A stretch of DNA of 64,000 nt from an uncultured Pseudomonadales bacterium (GTDB lineage Bacteria > Pseudomonadota > Gammaproteobacteria > Pseudomonadales > Azotimanducaceae), in assembly GCA_937775265.1 (NCBI GenBank), contig CALKBV010000012.1, forward strand, positions 101,739-165,738, read 5' to 3'. How positions within the stretch are numbered: position 1 is the stretch's first letter; each line of letters begins with the position of its first letter. The translations under genes and the position numbers were made by a program. The notes under the pieces were generated by a model that was not told the origin of the DNA, searched no databases, and was given only the letters and a program-made list of their open reading frames with translations. Positions 18,729-26,948 of this stretch are shown here, one piece after another.

Positions 18729-19730
18729 CTACTTCACCTTTCGGAGATAACCGAGCTGGCGCATAAGTTCCCCGATTTCCTGTTCCTGCTGTTCAAGATA
18801 ATCGTAGAAAGCCTGATCGCTTAATTGTAACCGCGACCAGCCATTTCTTGATCGAATTTCTTCGAACTCGGATGTCTCGACGACTGCTTCAACGGTATTG
18901 ATCATCTGTTTATAACGTTGTTCTGTTAACCCTGGGGCAGCGAAAAATCCGCGCCAGTTAGCAAAAGTGAGAGGTAAACCTGTCTCAGTCAGTGTCCTAA
19001 CGTCTGGGAGCTCTGTAAGCCGCTGGGGTGCAGTGATAGCTAATATGCGAACCTCTCCCGCGCGATGCATTTCGATCGCCTCGGACAAGCCCGTGGAGAG
19101 TGCATCGCATTCTCCGGTCAGTAGACCTGCCATGGCCTTGCCGCCGCCATCGTAGGCGACATAGACAATCGAGCGGGGGGTTCCGCCGGCCAACTGCATG
19201 GCCTTGGCGACAACGAAATGATCAGTTGATCCCCTGACAGACCCACCAGCAATCTTTACGCTGCGAGGATCCTGCTGGTAAGACGCCGCGAGAGAATTGA
19301 AGTCCGTATGAGGGGAGTCGGCTCGCACGAGTATCGCGGTATAGTCTGCGATCACTGAGCCGATAACACGCAGATCCCTGAATGATTGAGGAAATATCCC
19401 CTGCAGTGAGCGCACAACGATAGGCGTCGAGCTAATGAGCAGGGTGTTCTGCTGTCGGTCTGCAGTTTCGATCAGTCGCGCAATGGCTCTCCCGCCACCA
19501 CCACCGGACAGATTTTCATAGCTGACCCTTTCTACCAGACCGGATTTTCGAAGCGCTTCGCCAATACCTCTTGCGGTACCATCCCAGCCTCCACCAGGAC
19601 CGGCTGGAATCAGGAAATGTACCTCATCAAGAAGCTGGCCAGATCGAATGGTCTCGGCATGCCCTGGCGCTGCCAAAAGACTGCAGGCAAGTAGCGAAGC
19701 CGTGGTCACGAGCCTGAAAAAGGCACTCAC
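18729..19730 (-). CDS. tctC: Tripartite tricarboxylate transporter substrate-binding protein (TctC/Bug family)
   Basis: A 333-residue periplasmic binding protein. The signal peptide covers about the first 25 residues (SLLAAPGHA, then E). The mature chain has VHFLIPAGPGGGWDGTARG, the family's first ligand loop, and SVKIAGGSVRGSTDHF, the second. The GTG start forms a GTGA overlap with the stop of the upstream SMP-30 gene and gives a clean signal peptide. A TTG 39 bases further upstream would add a polar extension before it. It should deliver a carboxylate to TctAB; the ligand is unknown. Members also bind glutamate, aromatic acids and others, so 'tricarboxylate' is only a family name. Confidence 0.88.
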   Translation of the reverse strand: MSAFFRLVTTASLLACSLLAAPGHAETIRSGQLLDEVHFLIPAGPGGGWDGTARGIGEALRKSGLVERVSYENLSGGGGGRAIARLIETADRQQNTLLISSTPIVVRSLQGIFPQSFRDLRVIGSVIADYTAILVRADSPHTDFNSLAASYQQDPRSVKIAGGSVRGSTDHFVVAKAMQLAGGTPRSIVYVAYDGGGKAMAGLLTGECDALSTGLSEAIEMHRAGEVRILAITAPQRLTELPDVRTLTETGLPLTFANWRGFFAAPGLTEQRYKQMINTVEAVVETSEFEEIRSRNGWSRLQLSDQAFYDYLEQQEQEIGELMRQLGYLRKVK

Positions 19731-20638
19731 TTGTTCAGGAAGTTGAGTGCCAGCCCGGGAGTTTCCCAATCACAGGAAACCAGTTTGCCGGTCGTGGACA
19801 AGGTGATGAATGCAGTATTGAGGTTCTCTCCGCCGAAACAGATGTTGGTCGTCAGGACATCCGGCATGGGTACAAGGCGTGCGTCAGCACCATCGGGAGA
19901 ATGGATCGTGATACCCCCGGTAATGAGGGTTGCAACGCAAATATTGCCCGCAGCGTCCACGGCGAGTGAATCGAACATATGATAGTCGGGTAGCTGGGCC
20001 ATCATTGTTGGACGCTCATTTTGATCTATCTCTCCCGGTCCGGAGAGCTGATAGGCCCACAGCCGCCCGGTCGGGGTCTCGGCGATATAAAGTGTTTTTT
20101 CATCCGGTGAAAGGCCAATACCATTGGGTGCCTCCATAGGGAAAATGGCTTCAGAGACGTGTTTCCCATCGATTGTGCCATAGTAAACGCCAGTTCGGTC
20201 ACGATCACGGTCCCTGGTTTTGCCATGATCCGTAAACCAGAAACCACCTTGAGCATCGAAGACGATATCGTTGGGCCCGCGCAGTTCATGACTTTCACAT
20301 TCAGTATAAATCACTGAAACTTCACCTGTTGCGAGATCTACGCGCTCAATTCGCCCGCCGGAGTAGTTCTCAGGCTGGTGACCAGGAAACAAGAGGCCGG
20401 TGCCGCTTTTGTGCCAGATAAATCCGCCGTTGTTGCAGATGTAACAGGCACCGTCGGGGCCAATGGCCGCGCCATTGGGTCCACCGCCAAGGTCTGCAAT
20501 CACCTCTATGGCGCCATTCGGGTCGACGCGACTCAACGTACCCCGTGCAATTTCCACGACGATAATTGAACCGTCAGGCATCGCGATGGGGCCTTCGGGG
20601 AATTGCAGTTCCGTGGTGATTTCTGTGATGGTAGTCAT
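19727..20638 (-). CDS. SMP-30/gluconolactonase family protein
   Basis: A 303-residue six-bladed beta-propeller of the SMP-30/gluconolactonase/LRE family, whose members hydrolyse sugar lactones using a bound divalent metal. Visible family blocks are EGPIAMPDG near residue 16 (first metal-ligand Glu), GPNDIVFDAQGGFWFTDHG near residue 137 (metal-ligand Asn) and PNGIGLSPDEKTLYIAET near residue 183 (Asn and Asp ligands). The start chosen has GGAGCGAGCC just upstream; a longer reading would run back into the aminotransferase gene. It lies between a SerC-like aminotransferase and a Tct transporter, suggesting a catabolic route with a lactone intermediate. That route is inference. Confidence 0.87.
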   Translation of the reverse strand: MTTITEITTELQFPEGPIAMPDGSIIVVEIARGTLSRVDPNGAIEVIADLGGGPNGAAIGPDGACYICNNGGFIWHKSGTGLLFPGHQPENYSGGRIERVDLATGEVSVIYTECESHELRGPNDIVFDAQGGFWFTDHGKTRDRDRDRTGVYYGTIDGKHVSEAIFPMEAPNGIGLSPDEKTLYIAETPTGRLWAYQLSGPGEIDQNERPTMMAQLPDYHMFDSLAVDAAGNICVATLITGGITIHSPDGADARLVPMPDVLTTNICFGGENLNTAFITLSTTGKLVSCDWETPGLALNFLNK

Positions 20639-20664
20639 GGCTCGCTCCAGCTGATTTTGCAGTA

Positions 20665-21822
20665 TTATCCTCTGATCTCGGCGTAAGCCCAGTCCAGCCA
20701 CGGTAATAATGCCTCGATATCAGAAACTTCAATCGTGCCGCCGCCCCAGATACGAAGGCCCGGAGGGGCATCGCGGTAGCCGCCTATATCCAGTGCGACA
20801 CCTTCTGATTCAAGTTTACCCACCATTGATTTGATCAAACTTCTTTGGGCTTCTTCTTCCTGCAAAGAAAACCACTCATCGACGATACAAAGGCAGATGG
20901 ATGTCGAGGAAATAGTGGCCGGGTCAGTCGCCAGGAACTCTATCCAGTCGCGCTTGTCTACCCAGGTCTTGATTGCGGCCAAGTTTGTCTGGGATCGGTC
21001 AACCAGGCCAGTCAGGCCACCAACGGATTCGGCCCATGCAAGAGCGTCCAACTGGTCTTCGACCGCCAGCATAGAGGGTGTGTTGATCGTCGCGCCTGCA
21101 AACAGGTCTAGCCCCACTTTACCTTTCTTGGCCAGGCGAAATATTTTCGGCAGGGGCCAGGCAGGGGTGTAGCTCTCGAGTCGTTCTACGGCTCTTGGCG
21201 ATAATGCCAGCATGCCATGGCCAGCTTCACCACCCAGTACTTTTTGCCAGCTCCAAGTGATCACATCGAGTTTTGGCCAGTCTACTTCCATGGCAAAAAT
21301 CGCTGAAGTTGCATCACAAAAACTCAGGCCTTCACGATCCGCTGAAATCCAGTCAGCATTGGACACGCAAACACCAGAGGTCGTGCCGTTCCAGGTAAAT
21401 ATGACATCCCTAGTGGCCGCGTCGGCACTATTGAGGTCGGGGAGGTCGCCATAAGGGGCGCTAATCAGGCGAATGTCATCTAACTTCAGCTGTGACTTGA
21501 TATCTGTTGCCCAGCCTTCGCCGAAGCTTTCCCAGCTCAGGACATCAACACCTCTTGCGCCGAGCATAGTCCACATGGCCATCTCGAATGCACCAGTATC
21601 TGACGCCGGCACGATGGCAACCAGGTACTCTTCTGGGATGCCGAGGATGCGTTTGCTGTCGTCGATGACTTTTTTCAGCCGGGCTTTTGGCTGTTTGGCA
21701 CGATGGGACCGGCCCAGTGATTCTGTATCTAGCTCATCCAGTGACCATCCTGGTCTTTTGCTGGTTGGGCCGGATGAAAACCTTGGATTAGCTGGTTTTA
21801 CCGAAGGTCTATTGATGCTCAT
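20665..21822 (-). CDS. serC: SerC-like phosphoserine aminotransferase (short alternative type)
   Basis: A 385-residue fold-type I PLP enzyme most like the phosphoserine aminotransferase subfamily seen in Methanosarcina and some Proteobacteria (TIGR01365 type), rather than the E. coli SerC type. The opening [27 protein letters not shown] near residue 35 and [16 protein letters not shown] near residue 193, with the PLP-binding lysine, are characteristic. SerC converts phosphohydroxypyruvate to phosphoserine. Here it heads an operon with an SMP-30 lactonase and TctCBA, so another amino-acid substrate is possible. AGGGGA precedes the ATG. The nearest serine-pathway gene in the window is thrH. Confidence 0.82.
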   Translation of the reverse strand: MSINRPSVKPANPRFSSGPTSKRPGWSLDELDTESLGRSHRAKQPKARLKKVIDDSKRILGIPEEYLVAIVPASDTGAFEMAMWTMLGARGVDVLSWESFGEGWATDIKSQLKLDDIRLISAPYGDLPDLNSADAATRDVIFTWNGTTSGVCVSNADWISADREGLSFCDATSAIFAMEVDWPKLDVITWSWQKVLGGEAGHGMLALSPRAVERLESYTPAWPLPKIFRLAKKGKVGLDLFAGATINTPSMLAVEDQLDALAWAESVGGLTGLVDRSQTNLAAIKTWVDKRDWIEFLATDPATISSTSICLCIVDEWFSLQEEEAQRSLIKSMVGKLESEGVALDIGGYRDAPPGLRIWGGGTIEVSDIEALLPWLDWAYAEIRG

Positions 21823-21930
21823 GATGGTCCCCTGATGCCTTATTTACTGCCACGAAAAACAGGGCAATTTGCGGATTTAAGATGACTATGTCAAGTTTCG
21901 CGCACAGGGAAAAGTGAGAATAAATCCAAC

Positions 21931-23163
21931 ATGAGATTTGGGACTGAATATCGCGTTGCCGCGATGATGGCAACGGCCGCTCTCTTTACGCTGGCTGGCT
22001 ATGAATTTATTCGATCAGCCTCAACTGTATTGTTCAAATCAGCCTATGGCGCCGAGAATTTGCCATTAGTGATGGCGGCAATGCCGGTCGTGGTGTTTTG
22101 CGGTGTGGCACTCTATGGCTGGATCCTCAGCCAGCTTGGCCCTAGAAGAACCCTGCTGGTCACGTCTCTGGGTTCTGCCGTCGTGATCCTGTGCTGTTAT
22201 CTGGTGCTGTTAACGGGCAGTAGAGAGATCACACCCGTGTTGTTCCTGTTTAAGGAGCTCTACATTGTGCTCCTGATCGAGCAGTACTGGAGTTACATTG
22301 ATTCATCTATAAGTTCTTCTACCGCGAAAAAGGTTAATGGCCCGATTACAGGCATTGCCGGAATAGGGGGGGCGGTAGGTGGGATGTTGGTCGCTATGTC
22401 AGCCGAGTCCCTGGGAACCGAATCGATGGTGCTAATGGCGGCGATTGCACTCATACCAGCGGCGTTGGTGTCTAACCTTGCTTACCGTTTTTTCGGAGAA
22501 CCCGAGATACCATCCAAAGCGGAATCCCATGGGCACCTGGCATTGTCATTGTTCAGGGAAAACCCGGTCTTGGTGAGTCTTATTGCGATCGTGCTGTCCT
22601 CTCAGGTCATTGCCGCGGTGCTGGATTTCAAGTTCCAATCGCTGCTATCGATTGAGTTCGCTGGCAACCCCGATAAAGAAACTGCGTTCCAGGGTTGGTT
22701 CTGGGGAACCCTCAACACATCCGTGCTGGCATTTCAGTTTCTGATCACGCCATTACTCTTGTCTTTCGTCGCTGTTCGATGGGTCCACCTGATGTTACCG
22801 CTGATACACCTGATTGCTATCAGTGCAGCCATCATAGAACCCAGCGTATTTACAGTAGCACTGGCGTTCTTTCTTTTTAAGGCTTTCGACTATTCGATTT
22901 TCAGAGGCGCTAAAGAGTTGCTCTACGTACCGCTTGGGTTTGATGAGCGATATCGGGCAAAAGAGGTTATCGACGTATTTGGATATCGAAGCGGCAAAGG
23001 TGCTTCAAGTGTGGTGATTGTCCTGTTACAGAGGGCCGGTGTGCTAATGAACAACTATTACCTTGCCATTGGATTCGCCATGGCAGTTTTGTGGTTGGCG
23101 CTTGTCTTCCCGCTAACCCGTAACCGGGATGCAGAAACCGATTCGTCAAGGACTGATCAGTAA
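21931..23163 (+). CDS. ATP/ADP carrier (TLC/Npt) family transporter
   Basis: A 410-residue membrane protein with about eleven or twelve hydrophobic helices. It resembles the TLC nucleotide-transporter family known from plastids, Rickettsia and Chlamydia. The best family feature is ERYRAKEVIDVFGYRSGKGA (about residues 350-369), matching the conserved AKEVID..YR.G segment, with KAFDYSIFRGAKELLYVPL before it. It is shorter than the roughly 500-residue obligate-intracellular carriers. Similar short homologues occur in free-living bacteria with unknown substrates. It is divergent from serC and its 3' end overlaps the convergent S1/P1 nuclease gene by 18 bases. Confidence 0.75.
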   Translation: MRFGTEYRVAAMMATAALFTLAGYEFIRSASTVLFKSAYGAENLPLVMAAMPVVVFCGVALYGWILSQLGPRRTLLVTSLGSAVVILCCYLVLLTGSREITPVLFLFKELYIVLLIEQYWSYIDSSISSSTAKKVNGPITGIAGIGGAVGGMLVAMSAESLGTESMVLMAAIALIPAALVSNLAYRFFGEPEIPSKAESHGHLALSLFRENPVLVSLIAIVLSSQVIAAVLDFKFQSLLSIEFAGNPDKETAFQGWFWGTLNTSVLAFQFLITPLLLSFVAVRWVHLMLPLIHLIAISAAIIEPSVFTVALAFFLFKAFDYSIFRGAKELLYVPLGFDERYRAKEVIDVFGYRSGKGASSVVIVLLQRAGVLMNNYYLAIGFAMAVLWLALVFPLTRNRDAETDSSRTDQ

Positions 23164-24009
23164 AAATACCCGCGGCTGCTCACCCGCAGCGATCTCGTTC
23201 AATATCGTCGCCAGTCGTTCGCTGGCCAATACTAGCCGTGCGATCAGGACGGGTTTGTTGCGTTCCAGGTAATCGGACCCAAGGCTGTCGCCGGAGGCGA
23301 TGATGTTTCCCTGGGCGTTGGAATAGGCATTTGTGCGTCCCAATGAGAGTGATTCGTTAAACCAGTCAATGATGTGCTTGTGTTCTCTGGTTTTCTCGAC
23401 GGACAACAGAAAATCGAGACTGTCCGGATATTTTATGCCCATGGATTCAAGCATGCCGTAATCCCACAGCGCGTGTAGGTTTGTTTCCTTGCCCTGCCAT
23501 AGAACGGTGATCTTGTTACCGCCCCAGTCGCTGGCATTGCCGATATGCAAAGGTTGATGTAGATCGCCGAGGAAGTGACCCAGAAACCGGAGCGCGGCTG
23601 CGCGTCTCGCTTTTTCCCTGCCGGAACCCGCTGGTCGAGAAAGGTAGGTCAGTGCTTTTTGAATACCCGTCGCTATACAGTTAAGCGCAGCGCAGTCGCG
23701 AAGAAGGTCCACGGTAAGCGCTTCGTCGGGCACGTTGATGAAATGTTGCTCATAGGTACCTTTGTGATTGCTGTACTTCACGTCGTCCGGCCAAAGGCAG
23801 GACTCGGCGAATGAAACCTGGCCACCTTTCAGAGCCTTGCCTTCGACCAGAAGCGTATCGACCATGATTCTTGCCTCAGGTGTGAGTTTCGCTTGCGCCA
23901 TGGCGCAGACAAGCCGGTGACCGTCCCACCCCCAGGCTTGTGCATTAAAAGATACAAGAAGCAGGAACAAGCTTGAGAATACAAATCTGAGCGACATGAC
24001 AGTCTCCAT
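23146..24009 (-). CDS. S1/P1 family nuclease, secreted
   Basis: A 287-residue zinc-dependent nuclease of the S1/P1 family, with a signal peptide ending at about residue 25 (SFNAQA, then WGWDGHRLV). The mature N-terminal Trp is itself a zinc ligand in this family. Further ligands are visible in WPDDVKYS (about residue 69), HFINVP (about 89), LGHFLGDLHQPLH (about 143-155), DWGGNKITV (about 162) and NLHALWDYG (about 178). These enzymes cut single-stranded DNA and RNA to 5'-nucleotides in the periplasm or outside. Its 3' end overlaps the convergent carrier-family transporter, which could take up the products. Confidence 0.88.
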   Translation of the reverse strand: METVMSLRFVFSSLFLLLVSFNAQAWGWDGHRLVCAMAQAKLTPEARIMVDTLLVEGKALKGGQVSFAESCLWPDDVKYSNHKGTYEQHFINVPDEALTVDLLRDCAALNCIATGIQKALTYLSRPAGSGREKARRAAALRFLGHFLGDLHQPLHIGNASDWGGNKITVLWQGKETNLHALWDYGMLESMGIKYPDSLDFLLSVEKTREHKHIIDWFNESLSLGRTNAYSNAQGNIIASGDSLGSDYLERNKPVLIARLVLASERLATILNEIAAGEQPRVFLLISP

Positions 24010-24067
24010 CTATTACGTATAAGGCATGGGGTACCTTCAGGTTCGGATTGTACTACGCAACATGATC

Positions 24068-24361
24068 TTAGCGTGCTGGCAACGTCAGATCTTCCTGGGC
24101 TGGCTGTAGTGGCTTCAGCAGCTCAACGTAGCCCCAGTCCGGGGAAACAATGGCATTTGCATTGGATTCATCGATCTGTCCGGTAACGAAATGTTTTCGT
24201 GAATAGGTCGAGGTGCCAATTAGCCAGGCAACAAGCAGCAGCACCAAAACGAGGCCGATGGCGATCGCCAGAAACGTCCGCCCGGAATCCTCTTGGATGT
24301 CCCCGAATTGAGGCGAGCGGTAGCTGGAGAGTGCTTCTTCCCTGAACAGGGAATCTTGCAT
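24068..24361 (-). CDS. Small membrane protein resembling the N terminus of HlyD/CvaA-type adaptors
   Basis: A 97-residue protein with one strong membrane helix (about residues 29-51, FLAIAIGLVLVLLLVAWLIG). The opening LFREEALSSYRSPQFGDI, then the helix, then YSRKHFVTGQIDESNANAIV closely follow the N terminus of HlyD/CvaA-type membrane fusion proteins (LFR.EAL....G.I-TM-Y.R...V.G). The usual coiled-coil and barrel domains, about 300 further residues, are absent: the frame stops after LTLPAR. It may be a degraded adaptor remnant or a small protein made from the adaptor's anchor. No peptidase-ABC transporter is nearby. The similarity is read by eye. Confidence 0.55.
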   Translation of the reverse strand: MQDSLFREEALSSYRSPQFGDIQEDSGRTFLAIAIGLVLVLLLVAWLIGTSTYSRKHFVTGQIDESNANAIVSPDWGYVELLKPLQPAQEDLTLPAR

Positions 24362-24451
24362 ATCGGAACCCGTTTAAAACTGACATGCCAAGTGTTCCAG
24401 TAATTGAGGGTATCGACCATCGGGATGATCTGATGGCGGTGTAGGAGTCCT

Positions 24452-25799
24452 CTACATGCCTTGGTAGGTTTTACGGTTCCATGTGTAGGCGATAAGCCCC
24501 ATGAGGATATTCGAAACCGCTGCTGCGGCAAAGATGCCGCTGAGTCCAAACAACGCTTTACCAGCGAACGCCAGCGGAATATAGATAACAAACATCCGGA
24601 CGAGCGACATGATAGTCGAAGAGATAGGTTTTCCCAGTGAGTTAAAGATTGCGCTGGACATCATTAACACGCCCCAGGCGCCATAACTCACCGGTACCAC
24701 TAGTAGGTAGGTTGCGGCGACTGTAATCACAGTGGGGTTATCATCGAAGAGCGAAACGATGTCCTGTCGAAAAATAACCAACAGCAAGGCAACGAATGCG
24801 CCCCATGACAAGCGAATACCTGTAGGACAGCATCATCGCCGAATCGGCTCGATCATGACGGTCTGCTCCCCAATTCTGACCAACGAAGGGCCCAATACTG
24901 GCCGATAGCGCGAAAAGCGGGATGATAAATAGGGCCTCGATTCGTGACGCGATACCGAAACCAGCCACTGTTTCCTGGCTGAAACCGGCAAGCAGGCTGA
25001 CAATGATCGCCGTTGAGAGGGGACCAATCAGGTTGGTCGCTGTGGCTGGAATGCTGACTGCCAGGATTTTTCTCCAGGAGTGCAGCACCATCTGCAAGGT
25101 GATTTTTGAGTAACTAAGCAGATGTTCCCTGAAATGTAGTACAGACATCGTGACGACAAAAAGTATAAATCGTGCAATCAGGTTTGCCCAGGCCGCGCCT
25201 TCGAGGCCAAGTTGCGGCAGGCCCAGCAGGCCGAAGATGAGTAGGGGGCTGATCATGATGTGCAAAATAGCACCGGAGACCATGATAGTCCCTGAGATAC
25301 GAGCATCCCCGGTCGCCCTTAAGGCATTGGCGCCCAGAGAAGGAACGGCAAGGAACAATAGTGACCAATAGTACACGGACATGTAGTCGACGATCAGCGG
25401 TAACGTTGTTTCATCTGCCCCCAGTGCAACAAACAGAGGCTCAATAGTGAGTAAACCCAGGATTGATACCAGAATCATGACGAGTGCCACCAGGCTGATT
25501 CCATCGCTGGCCAATCGTCGAATTTGGTCATGATCGCCGCTGCCTACGGCTCTTGCCAGAACGCTTGAAAGGCCGATGCTGATGCCCAGGGAAATAGACA
25601 TCAATGCGCCAGTGACAGGAAATGTAAAGCTGTAGGCAGCCAGTGTGGACGTGCCTATCTGCGCGAGGAAAAAGGCCTCAAGCAATCCTGCGCCGAGGCT
25701 GGCAGTGATACCAAGGATGACCGGTGCGCTCAGTCGCAGCAGCCCAGTGCTGACAGGGCCTTGCACCAGTCTGGGCTGGGTGGTGGGTGAACCTGTCAT
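24452..25799 (-). pseudogene. MATE family multidrug exporter, one frameshift
   Basis: A MATE transporter split across two reading frames. The first frame encodes about 325 residues (start MTGSPTTQPRLVQGP, with PVILGITASLGAGLLEAFFL and FVGQNWGADRHDRA), covering the first nine or so helices. After AMMLSYRYSL (about 24817-24822) the homologous reading continues one frame over as SWGAFVALLLVIFRQD, to a normal C terminus. Joined, the protein would have about 448 residues, the usual MATE size. One extra base at the junction explains it. It may be a true pseudogene or a sequence error, and serS in this window has a similar defect. MATE proteins expel cationic drugs using Na+ or H+. Confidence 0.75.
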
Positions 25800-25803
25800 T
25801 ATG

Positions 25804-26748
25804 TCAAATCAATCCGAACGAGCGCCGAAGCTTGCCAATATCCTCAGGATCGAATGGGGTTTGCTGGTATACGTAATAGTTCAACCAGTTAATGAATAGA
25901 AGGTTGCCATGGCTCTTCCAGGTCACCACGGGATCCTGGCTGGGATCATCGTTTAGAAAATAGTTTTCCGGAACTTCCGGGTTAACGCCTGCTTCAAGGT
26001 CGCGTTCATATTCATCTTTCAGGCAATTGGGCTCGTACTCGGAATGACCGGTAACGAAAAGATGCCTACCGTCCTTATGTCCCCACACGTAGGATCCAGC
26101 GAATTCAGAATCCGCTATCATTTCGATGTCGTCCAGCTTTTCGAGCTCGGCAGTGGGTACTTCGGCATAACGAGAGTGCGGTGCGTTAAATACATCGTCG
26201 AAGCCGCGGACGATAGGCGAGAGCGGGTTAACTATCCTGTGGGGGTAAACGCCACTTATCTTTTTCGGTAAGATGGTTTTGTTAACCCCATATAAATGAT
26301 ACATCGCAGCCTGGACCGCCCAGCAGAGGAACAGAACCGAGGTAACGTTATTAACCGACCAGTCCATAATTTCCTTCAAGTCCGGCCAGAAACTCACGTC
26401 ATCAAAGTCTACCTGGCCAAGTGGTGCGCCAGTAATAATCAACCCGTCATATTTATTTTTCTTAATCTCCGAAAAATCCTTGTAGAAATTATCCATATGC
26501 TCGATGGGAGTATGTTTTGATGGACGATCGCTGATTCGTAGCAATTCCACATCCACCTGCAATGGGGAATTGGACAACATGCGCAGGATATGGATTTCCG
26601 TCTCAATTTTTTTAGGCATCAGGTTTAATAACAAGACCCTAATAGCTCGGATGTCCTGCTGTTGCGCCGCGCTGCTATCTATACAGAAAATGTTTTCTTC
26701 CTGTAGAACTTTAGACGCGGGTAACCCGTCAGGTATTTTGAGTGGCAT
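25804..26748 (-). CDS. metA: Homoserine O-succinyltransferase
   Basis: A 314-residue MetA enzyme that acylates homoserine as the first committed step of methionine synthesis. The start MPLKIPDGLPA matches the family and has GAGGAA seven bases upstream; a longer in-frame reading has no such site. The nucleophile is Cys142 in LFLCWAVQAA, and the catalytic His and Glu are in VTGHSEYEPN. Residue 111 (in GAPLGQVDF) is glycine, the residue linked to succinyl-CoA use, where acetyl-CoA users have glutamate. The leader contains a probable SAM-II aptamer and a terminator, so expression should fall when S-adenosylmethionine is plentiful. Confidence 0.93.
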   Translation of the reverse strand: MPLKIPDGLPASKVLQEENIFCIDSSAAQQQDIRAIRVLLLNLMPKKIETEIHILRMLSNSPLQVDVELLRISDRPSKHTPIEHMDNFYKDFSEIKKNKYDGLIITGAPLGQVDFDDVSFWPDLKEIMDWSVNNVTSVLFLCWAVQAAMYHLYGVNKTILPKKISGVYPHRIVNPLSPIVRGFDDVFNAPHSRYAEVPTAELEKLDDIEMIADSEFAGSYVWGHKDGRHLFVTGHSEYEPNCLKDEYERDLEAGVNPEVPENYFLNDDPSQDPVVTWKSHGNLLFINWLNYYVYQQTPFDPEDIGKLRRSFGLI

Positions 26749-26764
26749 TACATTTCCTCGAAAC

Positions 26765-26798
26765 AAAAAAAACCTACTCGCTTGCGGCTAAAGTAGGT
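26765..26798 (-). terminator. Attenuator terminator in the metA leader
   Basis: Read on the minus strand, ACCTACT (26798-26792) pairs with AGTAGGT (26778-26772), with a 13-base loop, followed by eight T residues (26772-26765). It ends 17 bases before the metA start. The 14 bases CTTTAGCCGCAAGC spanning its left arm and loop (26793-26780) are complementary to two pieces of the aptamer, GCTTGCGG and GCTAAAG, so the terminator and the aptamer-containing alternative pairing look mutually exclusive. Confidence 0.75.
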
Positions 26799-26799
26799 C

Positions 26800-26856
26800 G
26801 TAACTCTTTAGCTGTACTTGTAAAGCGCCCGCAAGCTGATTTCAAATCGGCGCTGA
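26800..26856 (-). promoter_or_regulatory. Probable SAM-II riboswitch aptamer upstream of metA
   Basis: On the minus strand the leader has a stem AGCGCC (26854-26849) with GGCGCT (26829-26824), a GATTT loop segment directly after the first arm, GCTTGCGGGCGC through the second arm, and then, after an A-rich stretch, GCTAAAG (26812-26806). This order (GC stem, GAUUU, GC..GCG, then GCUAAA) is that of the SAM-II pseudoknot aptamer, which typically precedes metA. It binds S-adenosylmethionine. Here it is coupled to a downstream terminator rather than to masking of the ribosome-binding site. Identified by eye; a SAM-V variant is the main alternative. Confidence 0.7.
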
Positions 26857-26948
26857 AATAGAATTCTATGCGAATTCGGTGACCGGGGTCAATTTCCGCC
26901 AATTACTGCAGTCCGGCGATACCCCGTCAAAGCTATACCCCATTAATG

